A DNA stretch of 64,000 bases from Terana coerulea (Eukaryota; Basidiomycota; Agaricomycetes; Polyporales; Phanerochaetaceae), in contig JAKOGH010000645.1 in the NCBI GenBank assembly GCA_024811115.1, positions 532,016 to 596,015 of the forward strand, given 5' to 3'. Below are positions 44,035-55,474 of this stretch, piece by piece. The first letter of the stretch is position 1; each line of letters begins with the position of its first letter. Both the position numbers and the translations under genes were made by a program. The notes beneath the pieces were generated by a model. That model did no database searches. It saw only the letters and a program-made list of their open reading frames with translations, and was not told the origin of the DNA.

Positions 44035-45547
44035 ATGCCGCGGGACCGGCCGCTGCTGGAGTTTGGACCTGTTCCGTCGGTACCACCTCCATCCTACGCC
44101 GACGCACATGACGATGAGGCGGACAAGGATGCTCCTCCGAGGGAGTGGTATCACTACTTGCCGACATGCGGTACGTCCGTGGACGTGTTTTAGGGTCGAC
44201 AACCACAGAAGACCTCATGTATGCGGCAATTGTCTAGCCACGGCCTTCTTCCTGCTCGCTCCCCTCCCGTCCTGGCTAATCGTCCTCACGCGATACCATC
44301 TGCGGACCCTACACGACTCATGGGCATTCACCCAGCACCTTCTTGTCACCTCCACGCTGTCTATTCTTGCCTTTTCATCCTTCATCACCATTGTGTTCAA
44401 GGACCCTGGAGGAGTACCTGGCCAGAAGGATGGTGCGGCCGAGGATGACGAGATGGACTTCACCCAGGCCCTCCTCGCGGATACCCCAGATTTTAATTCC
44501 CCTGGTAAATGGTGCCGAAAGTGCTGGGCGCCGAAACCTGAGCGGACACATCAGTGCGTACTCCTCAGTGTTCTGTCTTTCTGCCTGCGGCTTACAAAGA
44601 TTTCCAGCTGCTCTCATTGCGGTCGATGTGTCTTGAAAATGGGTGAGTTTATGTCATTAGACGCTTGAAAGAGCCTAATTCTGATGAACCCACGAAGATC
44701 ACCATTGTATGTGGCTTGGCTACAAGTGCTTGGTAAGCCCATCGTATCTCTCCCGATTTTTCTACTCATCTTGAGACCAGGGTCATAGAACCTACACTTC
44801 GTTCCTCCATTTCTTGCTTTGTATCACGTTGTTCGCAATGTATATTGCCTGTGTCTGCGTATCGGCTGTGTATTACGCATTCACAAACCCATTCTCAATC
44901 GTGCGTACTTGTTCCCATACTCAATTACCAGCTGACGGGCGGCTGTCTAGGATGAGCGCACACCACTTCATGAGATGGGCCTAGGACTCGCCGGCATTGT
45001 TATTACAATGGTCATCGGACCCTTCTTTTTGTACCACGTATACTTAACATCGTAAGTAGTTTCCTGCAGGTTATATCGCCGCTACTTCTTTTGACGCGTA
45101 GCATCAAGGACAAATCAAACCACCCTTGAGAACCTTTCGCCATTCTATCTGTTACGGCACTTACCGCCGCTACCGCCGCAACATGATACGGACAGGCATC
45201 GACTATCAGATCCGCCCTTAGAACACGAGCTAACATACAGTCAAAGAAGACTTGTACGGGACGCCCATGGCCACATCAAGCTCTACGATGTCGGTTGGCG
45301 AAAGAATTGGGCTCAAGTACTGGGATGGGAGAGCCCATTCGGCTGGGTCGGCCGTATTCTAGTTGGCGGAGGAGGGTAAGCTGTTTATAGTTGCATTGCA
45401 CAGGAGCTCGTTGGAAGCGCCACCTTTCACTGACGTCTACGTTTGCTTCAGGGTTGGGGACGGAGCAGTTTTCCTCGAAACCCCAGAGCTGATGAGCTCC
45501 TGGCCCGTCTTGCTTCCGAGCTTGTGGACGCCGACAAGATTTCTTAG
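44035..45547 (+). CDS. DHHC-type palmitoyltransferase
   Basis: Model join(44035..44170,44238..44553,44608..44642,44698..44732,44781..44900,44951..45051,45109..45375,45452..45547), about 368 aa. The Cys-rich DHHC domain is assembled over four exons: [39 protein letters not shown], with the catalytic Cys of DHHC. Two membrane segments precede it (LATAFFLLAPLPSWLIV; LSILAFSSFITIVF) and two follow (FLLCITLFAMYIACVCV; LAGIVITMVIGPFFLYHVY). The downstream TTxE motif is present (TTLENLSPF). These enzymes S-acylate membrane-associated proteins at the ER, Golgi or vacuole; the exact PFA subfamily is not assigned. Near the end one base seems missing after GVGDG (around 45463), where the next frame gives FPRNPRADELLARLASEL and the stop at 45545-45547. 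Confidence 0.85.
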
Positions 45548-46455
45548 AAGCTGCCTGTTACCTTATGATACCCATCCTCTCCCATGGACGTGGCTGGGGT
45601 GGATGCAACCCTGGAGCCCAGATGTCTGTCTCAACTTGAGTATTACGCACCAATGAAAGCTTACGATTGATGGACGGTGGTTGTAACAGATCCCAGCCCG
45701 CTGCACGGCGACGGCCAAACAGTATTGCCACTGCGTGTAATCGCGGCGAGCGATCAGTGCCTGGGAGGTCTGAATCCATACGAATCTCGCGTTCCCTCGG
45801 GCACTGGAGGTCTTCATGGGACCCGAACAGAATGTACGATGTGCGTCGCGTGTAAAGCGCGTGCAGGGCGCTGCAAATCGCGGCATACGTAACCTGGTGA
45901 GAACCTGGGAGGTTCCCATGATTACATAGCCAAATCTTTCACCGGGGATGCACCTAGTGAGACCATCACCTGTTCATCATGTTGAAAATTGGCAGTCCAA
46001 GAGCGCCTTCCCCTGTCCTACATGATCCTGGTGCGCTGGTCATGATGCATGAGCTGCGTGGATGATCTGGCGGTGGGTGTCTTTTGTGTTTGTCATACAA
46101 TATGCTCAAGGTCTTTGATATTTGCGCTGGCTGTGTTCAGTCTAACTGACGCCGTCGTCGGAGTTCGATACACGGCCATGCGAGGGTGAGTCAAGCAATG
46201 CCGTCGAACGTTTGTCTCGTCCGAGATGTGCTTTGCCCTGCACTGGCAGCGGTCCAGCCGCAAGCTCCTGATGTCATGTGTTCATTGGGGCTAGGCTTAG
46301 TAAGCACAACGCCCGACTCGGCGGCTGTGACAGCATTGGCAAAGTGACCAGTGACCATATAACTGGCTTACTCTACCAGCTATGGATCGGCACCACGCCC
46401 CTGACGTTGGCCTTTTACTGCGTACATTCACCTCTCTCAAGCTTGTACCGCGATA
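45548..46455. other. gene-free interval
   Basis: 3' flank of the palmitoyltransferase and upstream region of Egt1. Short ORFs only, no motif recognised. Confidence 0.5.
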
Positions 46456-49400
46456 ATGGTCGCTGCGACTCCGCCCGCTCACCGACATCCTCGACGTCCG
46501 AACTGCCACCCACGGCGACAGCACTCACCCACTCCGCGATGATATCGTGAAAGGTCTCAGTCTACCCGCCGGCGAGAAGACCTTGCCCACCATGCTTTTA
46601 TACGACGAACGAGGCTTGCGACTATACGACACCATCACAACTGATGCCGCCGAGTACTACTTGTTCCCCGCAGAGGAAGAGATTCTCAAGACACACGGCG
46701 GGGATATTGCGCGCTACATGCACGCGGCGAGTGACGGAAAGGTTGAGAACGAGACTGTGGTCGAGCTCGGTGCTGGGTGAGTATGCTGTCCAGTAAATCT
46801 TTGGGTTTCATTCTACAACACCTTCCATGATTGGTAATTGGTATGGTTGTGTTGATATTTCATTTCCCATATGATGGAGCTTCTCCTCGCGCTATCAGCT
46901 ACTGGGTGCGGAATGACGTTCCTGATACACCCATTGAACACGAGACCATGCGCCTGCTGGGCCGTATATAATACTCATACATTGCCGTTTGTTCCAGGGC
47001 ATTGAGAAAGACATCTCATATCTTGCGCGCAATCTCAAAATTGGTACCAACTCCCATGCAGCAACCGCCCATCACGTACTATGCGCTCGACCTGGAGAAA
47101 CGCGAACTTGAGCGTACGCTCTCCCAGCTCTCAGAGTCTGAGCTCGGCGCCGAGCTCTCGGGAAAGGTTGCTACCAAGGGACTCTGCGCGACGTACGATG
47201 ATGGCCTCGCCTTTATCCAGGACGGCGGCCTGCAGGGCCGTGACGACATGACGCACATCTCGACAAAGTTATGCGATCGCTACAAGCTCGAGCGGGTAAG
47301 CGCAGACAGGGACACATCACCCAGCTCTTCTCGCAGTGGCGATGCGGAGGCGACTGACACCGAACCCACCGATTCGGAGGTCACGCCACCGTCCACCCCC
47401 GGCTCCGAGCGACCGCCGTTCCACCTTCTGTTCCTGGGTTCATCGCTCGGCAACTTCGGTCGAGGCGAAGACGTCGGATTCTTGCGCTCGTTGCCCCTTG
47501 AGCCGGGGTCTGGCAACACGCTTCTGCTTGGCCTCGACCACGATAACGACCCCGAGACGATCGAGCGCGCTTACAACGACTCCAAAGGCATCACCCGAGA
47601 CTTCATCTTGAATGGCCTGAGAGGAGCAGGTCGTACTCTCGGCGACGAGGCCCTCTTTGACGAGAGCAAGTGGGAGTACGTTGGGAAGTACAACGAGCAA
47701 CTCCGTGAGTACTCTTGTCTTATAGTGGGGACCACGGTCCTGATTGATGCTCAGGTCGTCACGAGGCATACTATATGTCGAAAGTCGGGCAAACTATCGT
47801 GGACCCTGCAACCGGTCAGAAATTCGATTTTCTCCCTGATGAGATGATCCGCGTCGAAGTTTCCCACAAGGTACATTTCCTTTGGCTATCGAGTGACTGT
47901 GTGCTGAACGTTGGCCGTAGTACTCGAAGTCAGATGCGTACAAGTTGTTCGCTGAATCCAACCTTCGCCCCGTCCATCGCTGGACCGACAGCGCTTCCCG
48001 TTACTCGCTTTGGCTCTTGGAGCGTCCTCAGTTTGTGTTCCCTCTGCTCTCAGTACCGAGCGCACAGTCCACTCCGTTCGGGATACCGACTCTTCAGGAG
48101 TGGAATGATATGTGGGCAGCCTGGGACTTCATCAATAGGCGCATGATCTCGCCGTCGATGCTATTCCAGAAGCCCATCGACCTCCGCCACATTTGTCTCT
48201 TCTACCAGGGCCACATACCGACGTTCCTGGACATTCACCTGTCTAGACTGCTCCAGGAGCCCCACACGGAGCCCGAAAACTTCAAGGTGCGTGCGCAGGC
48301 TGTCTGAGCATTCGGGTCTCGCTCACCGAGTGTTATAGTATATCTTCGAGGTGAGCAGGTTGCGCTCACAATCCTTATTTTGTCTCGCCGATACTGATTA
48401 TCTTCAATTCTATATCAGAGAGGTATCGACCCTAACGTCGACGATCCCACTCAGTGTCACGTATGTCAATGCGCTTTCCCGCTCTTAATGGCTCTAACAA
48501 ATGCGAAACTTAGCCGCACTCTGAGGTTCCTCAGTCGGATGAGGACTGGCCATCACTTGGGTCTATTATGACTTTCCAGGACAGGGTGCGCGAGCGCGTT
48601 ACGAGACTCTACGACAACATCGCATCCGGAAAAATCACCCTGACCCGAAAAGTTGCGAGAGTGCTCTTCATGACGCTCGAGCACGAGGCGTTCCACGCTG
48701 AGGTGAGTGCTCATCCTCAACTCGTAGACTGCGACTGAAGCCAACTCTCGCCGACGCAGACTTTGCTTTACATGCTCCTCCAGCGTGCCGGCACTGGTAC
48801 CATTCCCCCGAGTAACTTTATCCCGCCTGCGTGGGACGTCCTCGCGCAGTCGTGGGATGCGGCGTCCAAGCCGTCGTCGAGCGCGGTCGCCCTTGGCCCT
48901 GCAACCATCACGCTCGGCCACGATGACGACGAGGCCGACGACGAGTCGACCGACGTCGCCGGACACGAGTTCGGCTGGGACAACGAGCACTCGAAGCGGG
49001 ACGTGCACGTCGGCGCGTTCCGCCTCGAGTGGCGGCCCGTCACGAACGGCGAGTTCTTCGAATTCTACATGGACCACAAGGGCAAGGGGAAAGTGCAGTA
49101 TCCCGCGAGCTGGGTCGAGGTCGACGGCGAGACCCAGGTGTGTAGCCGTCTATCCCTATGTGATATTCAGATGACTGATGAATGTCGCAGGTGCGCACTC
49201 TGTACGGCCCGGTGCCCATGAGGATAGCGCGGGACTGGCCTATCATGACTTCGTGCGACAACTTGTCGACTTACGCAGCGGTCAAGGGCGGACGTCTCCC
49301 CACTGAGCCGGAGCTCCGTCTCTTCTTGGACAAGTTTAACTGTGGCTTCGAGGGCGGTGCCAACGTCGGATTCCGCCACTGGCACCCTACTCCGTAAGTG

Positions 49401-49830
49401 ATGCTTACTGTGCCTTACTGAGACGTATTGACGTGGTTGCCAGAGCCACTACTGGGCTGGACAAGAACGGTGGGACAGGGCATAACGGTGGCGTGTTTGA
49501 ATGGACCTCGACTATTCTCGACAACTACGAAGGCTTTGTCCCTTCGAAGTTGTACCCTGGGTGCGTGTGCCTTTGGTAACATGCGTTGCTGAGATAAGCT
49601 AACTCGCGGTGCAGGTATTCCACGGATTTCTTTGATGGTCACCATCAGGTTGTCGTACGTACACCGTGTTCACGATCTGTCGTACGGTGGTGCTGACATG
49701 TCACATCGTTTAGATTGGCGGCTCGTACGCTACGATCCCTCGTCTCGCCGATAGGCGTACCCTACGCAACTACTATCAGCACAACTACCCTTACGCTTGG
49801 GTTGGTGCACGCATCGCGTATGATGCCTAA
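46456..49830 (+). CDS. egt1: ergothioneine biosynthesis protein Egt1 (EgtD-EgtB fusion)
   Basis: Model join(46456..46776,46998..47704,47755..47870,47921..48286,48339..48350,48419..48460,48514..48702,48760..49137,49191..49393,49444..49560,49615..49654,49714..49830), about 870 aa. The N-terminal part is an EgtD-like histidine trimethylase: LLYDERGLRLYDTITT..EYYLFPAEEEIL, SAM-binding ETVVELGAG, LGSSLGNFGRGED. The C-terminal part is the EgtB-like non-haem iron sulfoxide synthase: DinB-type iron site HEAFHAE (HX3HXE) and a formylglycine-enzyme-like fold (FRLEWRPVTNGEFFEF, GGRLPTEPELRLF, GGVFEWTST, GGSYATIPRLADRR). The fused enzyme turns histidine plus cysteine into hercynylcysteine sulfoxide, precursor of the antioxidant ergothioneine; a separate lyase would finish the path and is not in the window. 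Exon 5 is only 12 nt. The start MVAATPP joins LTDILDVRTA only if one C of 46474-46476 is extra. Confidence 0.93.
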
Positions 49831-50449
49831 ATTTCAGGGATTTGTCTCTACGATTGTATCTTTTGTATTATATGCACAAACTGAAAAGATATTCTGTGCC
49901 TGACCAGTAACCCACCGACTGACGATGTTTTCCACGCAAGGTGATGATAACTATGACTGGAAGTTCTCGGCAGTCGGGACGCCACAATGCTTCGTGTGCA
50001 CAAGTGCTTACAGTCAGTTCTCGCTCGGTTGACAGGCAGGCACGCACATGGCAGCAAGCATCGGGGAGCTCAGAGTAGGCGATTATGGCGATTCTCGAGT
50101 AGAGTACAGACTCGATTATTTGACGGCTAAGAGCGATTTATACGAAATACGGAGAACAACGTCCTTGCGTGCTCCAGCATACTAGCTTAAATCTAATTCA
50201 ACATCACAGAAGGACCTCCATTCAAGTCATCAGCGGCTGAGTGCATCAAGCTTGTGGGGCAATGCGGGATGCATCGAAAGAAAGGTATGGGCTATGGTAC
50301 AACAGACAACGCCTGCTACAAGTGATCGGATACAAATACAACAAAGAGCTCTCGGTGGGCATGCAACTGCCCTCAACAAAACAATTGTGGGGCGTCAGCT
50401 GCATGACCACGAAGGAGTTGACGTGTGACGCACCTTCAGTGCTCTTCCT
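49831..50449. other. gene-free interval
   Basis: Convergent 3' region between Egt1 and the small secreted protein gene; nothing recognised. Confidence 0.5.
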
Positions 50450-50741
50450 TCAAGGGGTAGGAGTGAGAGCAATAACCGCACAAGCGGCAGTGCAGGTGCC
50501 CAGTGCTCCATTGCAGGCTACAATGGCCGGAGGGGCAAGCGGGGCAGCGATGGTCCCAAATGTGAGGCCGGCCGCGGCATAGCATGCAACGGCAACAGTG
50601 TTGCATCCTGTGCGATGTCAGCAGCAGGCATAGTAGACGCAAGGGTCCCCACGCACCGGTCTGGCATATGCCATAAGCAATTAGCCCCGCGTTAGCACCG
50701 GTAGCCATGAGCGGGATAAGGAGAGCGAGGGTAAACTTCAT
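50450..50741 (-). CDS. small secreted cysteine-rich protein
   Basis: Model complement(join(50450..50607,50657..50741)), 80 aa, phase consistent over a 49-nt intron. A signal peptide (KFTLALLIPLMATGANA) is followed by a compact mature part beginning GLIAYGICQTGCNTVAVACY, rich in Ala/Gly, with regularly placed Cys (about seven) and ending AVIALTPTP. The hydrophobic, cysteine-rich mature chain resembles a family of fungal small secreted proteins that I recall by pattern but cannot name. Size and Cys spacing do not fit a hydrophobin (no eight-Cys pattern with CC pairs). It might be an effector-like or surface protein; this is inference. Confidence 0.75.
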
Positions 50742-51881
50742 GTTGAGTTGGGTGATGGGGTAATAGGCAAAGCTTGGGATTGGGGAGTTGCTCTCTTCCG
50801 AGGCTTATATGTCGCCAAGGAGGCGAGCGTCTGTATGTCGGAGACTTTCTTCGGATGACGAATGACGCTTCGTGAAGTAGTTGTTTGACCGTTTCCAGTA
50901 TTGTACTTGCCTATTGCGGTAGCTTCATCATGAGAAGCAATGAATGGCGGCCGCGATTGCGTCATGTACACGGTCATGTACACGGCACCGCACAACATCG
51001 GTCGATGATCACTGCGGATGGAGTTCAGAATAAGACAGTGACAGAGTCTAGGCTTCGAACTCACGCTTCGCAGGTCACCACCACCTATGATATATGAGTC
51101 CCAGCGGAGGAATTTGAGTCGTGTTTTGTGGTCCGAGGCAGACCACAACGACATATTGCAGCGGCGTCGGGTGGATAGGTAAATAGTGTAGCTTTCTCGT
51201 AGTCTGCCAACTACGCACGTTGCAATATATAAAAGTGAGTGAGTCGATGACTGGTTGCCGCATCGGTAAGACCTGTACGTACCGGTATGACAACACATCG
51301 CCACCTGCTCTAAGCGAGTCACAGCTTTGGTAATCTAGTACTTATCAATTCATAAAATGAGACGGTATGTTACTTGATAGTTTGCGCACCTTTGAACTCT
51401 TCGGCATGCTTGCGTCACTGTCAGTTTACTGTACTCTTAGACTCGAGTTCATATATATCGGCGCTCGCCGTCAGCGGCGACTCCCGACGACCTCCGACGC
51501 CCGCCTCGGCCCGGCAACCGGTCAACCGGTCGCATGCGGCGGCTTACTCGGACGCGGCGCCGACGTCCGTCGTCCGCGCCTTGGTATGTATAACCTTCCA
51601 TGGCACGAAATGGTCAGACAACCTGAGCAGTATGAGCAAGCATGGATCGAGCGGCGAGGCAGCTCTGTCCAACGCTCGAGTGTCGACCGAACCTGCGAAA
51701 CTGCACTCCGAAAGGAACGCCATGGGCACGGGAGCCCGCGACATTGATCACGCACTCTCCAAGCACTCGCTTTATAAACTGGCCCCTGTCCAGCCCTGGC
51801 CCCATATTCCCACTCCTTTCTTCTTCCCTCTGGCGACCTCCCAGCTCTAGCTCAGTATCTCCCATTTAGCAGCCACCCAAC
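50742..51881. other. gene-free interval
   Basis: Divergent region upstream of both the small secreted protein gene and the MIF-like gene. A short tandem CGGTCATGTACA-type repeat occurs near 50969-50988. A TATAAAC at 51774-51780 lies ~100 nt before the MIF-like start and may be its TATA box. Confidence 0.45.
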
Positions 51882-52490
51882 ATGCCGTTTATCGATCTGA
51901 AGACCAACGTCAAGCTGAGCGACCCTAACGCTTTCATTGTCGACTTCTCGAACGTGAGTGGAACGCAAGGATCTGCAGGGGTTACGGCCGCTGATTCCCT
52001 GTTTTGATGCTACAGTTCTGCGCGGCACTCCTCAAGAAACCCCTGTCATACATCGCTGTGAACTATGACTACAAGGAATACCTTGCATGGAACGGGACTA
52101 CGGACCCTGCGTTCATCCTGAGCGTCGTGAGTACCTGTCCAACCGCTTGAAGTCAGGAGACTCACTAGTTTTGCTTTCCGTCATTGCAGATCAGCTTGGA
52201 CAACATCAGTCCCGAGCTTAACGAGAGTTACAGCCAGGCCTTCTTTGAGTACCTGAACGAGAAGCTGTCGCTTCCTGGAAACCGAGGCTACATGTGCGCC
52301 CTCGCTCCCCTTCTTCGATGTTATGGTGTTTTGACCCCAATCTGTGCCAAACAGCGCTTTCACTGACCCTGGAAGGGCAAATCTCGGGTGAGCTCATATG
52401 TTGCGCTTTCATCTGTTGTGAGCTGACTCGGAGCGCATGCGCATCAGCCACGAAGGCACCACGTTCGCCGCAATCTTCGGCAAGAAGTGA
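51882..52490 (+). CDS. macrophage migration inhibitory factor (MIF)-like tautomerase
   Basis: Model join(51882..51953,52016..52126,52190..52293,52355..52387,52448..52490), 120 aa, all phases consistent and length typical of MIF. The start MPFIDLKTN puts the catalytic Pro directly after the initiator Met, as in the tautomerase superfamily. Next come FCAALLKKPLSYIAVNYDYKEYLAWNGT, SLDNISPELNESYSQAFFEYLNEKL and FTDPGRANLGHEGTTFAAIFGKK, matching the trimeric MIF fold. No CxxC oxidoreductase motif is present. MIF proteins are ketonase/enolase-type tautomerases; the fungal role is unknown. The last three exons are short (104, 33 and 43 nt). Confidence 0.92.
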
Positions 52491-55474
52491 ATGGAGGAGC
52501 AGAGACGCAGACGACCAAGCCGACGGAGACGAATCCGAAAGGAATGGCGGAAACAAGAAGACCATGTATTATATCAGTGTACCCTTACCGATACAACCCG
52601 AGGAAAGAATATTTGGCCAAGTTAACGCTTGTCCCTGAAAGAAAGTGATAGATCTTTTGACGGACTACCGAGGTGCGTGTGATCAGCAGAGTGAGAACTT
52701 TGAGTGGGATGGATGTAGGTCGTCACGGCCGGCAGTATGCTCCAGCTTCAGAAGGCTATGAACGCCTCAGCTGCTCACAGTGTGAAGTTCAACCATACAG
52801 TACGTGACCAAGCCACTCACCAACTCTCCACACGCTGAATAGCCTTCTTCAAGACGTTATTCCACTTTAACTCAGCATTCGTAGTGTGTCGTCGCTCATT
52901 GCTCCATTGCTGTCAGCCGCATGTGGCGGTCAATTAGGACTCGAGATAGTCAAGGCCGTCGACGCCATTGATCAAGCCTGCGGGGTCCAATGGGGCATGC
53001 GCCATGGCCAGCTCCTGTTCGGCTCGTCCTTAGTGCTTTGCCTTCGTCGCCGTCGCCGCCCCTTCGCGATCGTGTACGTCTGGCCCATTGTGGGCTGCTC
53101 GCTGCGACTGTTCCCGCTTCTGGGTATTAGTAGGACGCCCCGCACCTCAGCCCTCGTACTAAAAGTCGTTGGGGAGTGGGTTCATGGTGTATACATATGG
53201 CCGTATGCATGTTCGCGGGAAATGATGAGGAGAGCAACGATGCTCGACGAATTGCTTTGCGTGACGTGGTGGTGCTGGACACTACTTACTGAGGAAGCAG
53301 AATGGTGGGAATCGAGCCTGGGAAACAGGCGACCTTCATGCTTCACGCTGGATCTGAACGTGAACTCACGCGCACGGTTAGAGCAAGCAGCGAATTTCCA
53401 TTTGCAGCTGTAATATACAACCTCTTTCGAGACCACGAGCGTCGATGCCTTTATCTAAAAGCGCGGGGAAAGCCACGCCGACATCGCCGCCGGCAGTTAC
53501 GGCGCAGGGACAGCACTTATTTCTCCAGGCTTGACACGTCCCAGGCGGCCATGACGTCGGCGCCCGTTCGTGTAACCAATCCTATACACTGACAGCGGCC
53601 ACCCGAACAACATCCCCGGCGCGCGAGACGGATATCCCGAGCCGGCGCCGCAGCGCCTCGGTAGCCTCGTGGAGCCGGGGACTTTGAGGCGTCAACTAGC
53701 ATGGGAACGTGCGCCCCGATGCGTCGACGCCAACCCTGCCGTGTAGATTGGGTTCTGTGGCCGGCAGCACATGATGTCAGTGCACGCGCCGGGGCGGGCA
53801 GCGGCGGTGCTGACCTGCTGGAATAACGCAAACGACGTCCATGAGAACGGGCCTGGCCTGTCGTGCTGACAGACACAATGGAGTTGCGCGGAGGGGGCGT
53901 CGTGCCGGTTTCTAATCGCGCGAGCTCCGTGCCGTCGATCGTGGGGCTGGACGGACGTTTGAGGTACAATAGGAGAGTTGTGAACTATTCGGGTCGAGTT
54001 TCTGGTTTATGCGGGTACCATGCGGACGGTCTGGACAATGCCAACAGTGGCGACTTTGTCTAGACTGTCCGTTGGGTCCTGTTATTCGTGGAAAGTGGCT
54101 GAATCTATAACAAAACTTGAGTGTCTGGGCGGGAGAAGTATATTTGTTATCTCACTGGGCTGACAGACTGCAGCACAGCACGAGAAGCTTCAGTGACAGG
54201 GTCACTGAATATGTGGATTCCTAGATAGATGTAATGATTTCTCCGTGAGTGCATCATAGTCAGAACTTGGGAAGCCTCACTCCGAAGCTAGGATGCCTCA
54301 TGCACTTGGTTCATGAAAATATGTCTCGTCTGCGGAAGTATTCCCTTCGCCTTTTCGCCATGATTGAGTATGTCGACGGTGATAGGCTTCACCGGCACCG
54401 CCGAGAGTTGGCGGAGCGACGCTAGTGAGAGAAACCTAGAGGTTATCAGCACCTCCGTCAGCTCTCTGTGGAGTGCATGCGGCACGAACGACGTACAGCT
54501 GTTGTTCTCTTGCTCAGTTCAGGAGCTTCAGTTCATCTGGGGGTGAAATGGAAGTACGAGGCCATGCTGGCCGTTTACTGCGGCGAGAAGCATGTGTCCA
54601 GCGTCTTGAGCTCACCGCCCAGTGCATGCGGCGGCTGTAGAGGACCAGCGTCCGCGTTGTAGATCGTTCAGCGTTCTGAGGACTGCGGAGCGACATGGAT
54701 TGAGCGAGAGTTGCCCGCTCGGAGGAGTTGCGATCGAAAGGATCGCCTGCCGGCATTTTGATGGTGGCGTCCATAAAAGGCAACGAGGAGATAAGAAAGT
54801 TCGGAACCGCCGGCTTGCACCCACCTGCATGTGTTCGCCGACACCGACCACCCACTGTCCCGCCCTGACCCCACGCACGAGGTGCAGGAGCAGTGTTGGA
54901 TAAGGTATAATGTTTAGAGGACGGGCTGAATGCGGCAGGTTGATGTGCCTGGTTGGCACTGCAGGAAGACCCACAAGAAGCAGGGGGGAAGGGAGGTAAG
55001 TAACTTGGTAAGGGCATAGCAAGAACGCTACTTACCCACTCCGTGTAGAAGCACTGCGGCACATGACGGCGGCCGACCTTGTCTGGCCCCAAGCTGTCTT
55101 CTGCCATCCTGGCTATTGCGTTATGTGAAGCTCTTGCCCCGGATGGGGTGTATCTCCATGACGGCCGTCTATTTTCGTATCTGCTGGAGTCTCGAAGGGG
55201 TGGGTCCCAGCTTCCTTTCTCCTCTCTCTCTGCGATGACGCATGTCGCCACAGAAGCGTCCCCAAACCCGTCCATCTTCCCGCAGCCGCGGACCTGCGAC
55301 CTCTCGCATTCCGGAATGCCATCGCTCATCAGAGCAGTGGCTCGTCATTTTGGCACTTGTGCCAGAATACGGCAGGCTTGCGACATTATAAAACGGTCGT
55401 CATAAGCTGCTTCCCATCCCCACCAAATCCCCACCTCCAAAGCACTCTTCCAACAACAACCTCACGCCCCCGTC
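52491..55474. other. gene-poor interval with a possible coding relic
   Basis: About 3 kb with no supported gene. At 52719-52799 one frame reads VVTAGSMLQLQKAMNASAAH followed by a possible donor, and 52886-53010 is open, but no family is recognised and no complete model can be built. Promoter sequence of the aspartic protease occupies the right end. Confidence 0.4.
55387..55393 (+). promoter_or_regulatory. TATA box of the aspartic protease gene
   Basis: TATAAAA about 85 nt upstream of the start codon at 55475, followed by a C-rich leader. It places transcription start near 55415 and supports the chosen ATG. Confidence 0.65.

Noticed and set aside
52886..53413. 175-aa plus ORF with hydrophobic stretches
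   Set aside because: Composition (many W/R/C) and lack of any motif or promoter suggest chance; mentioned only as part of a possible relic.
54514..55329. 271-aa minus ORF
   Set aside because: Low-quality composition, no family recognised, overlaps the promoter side of the aspartic protease gene.
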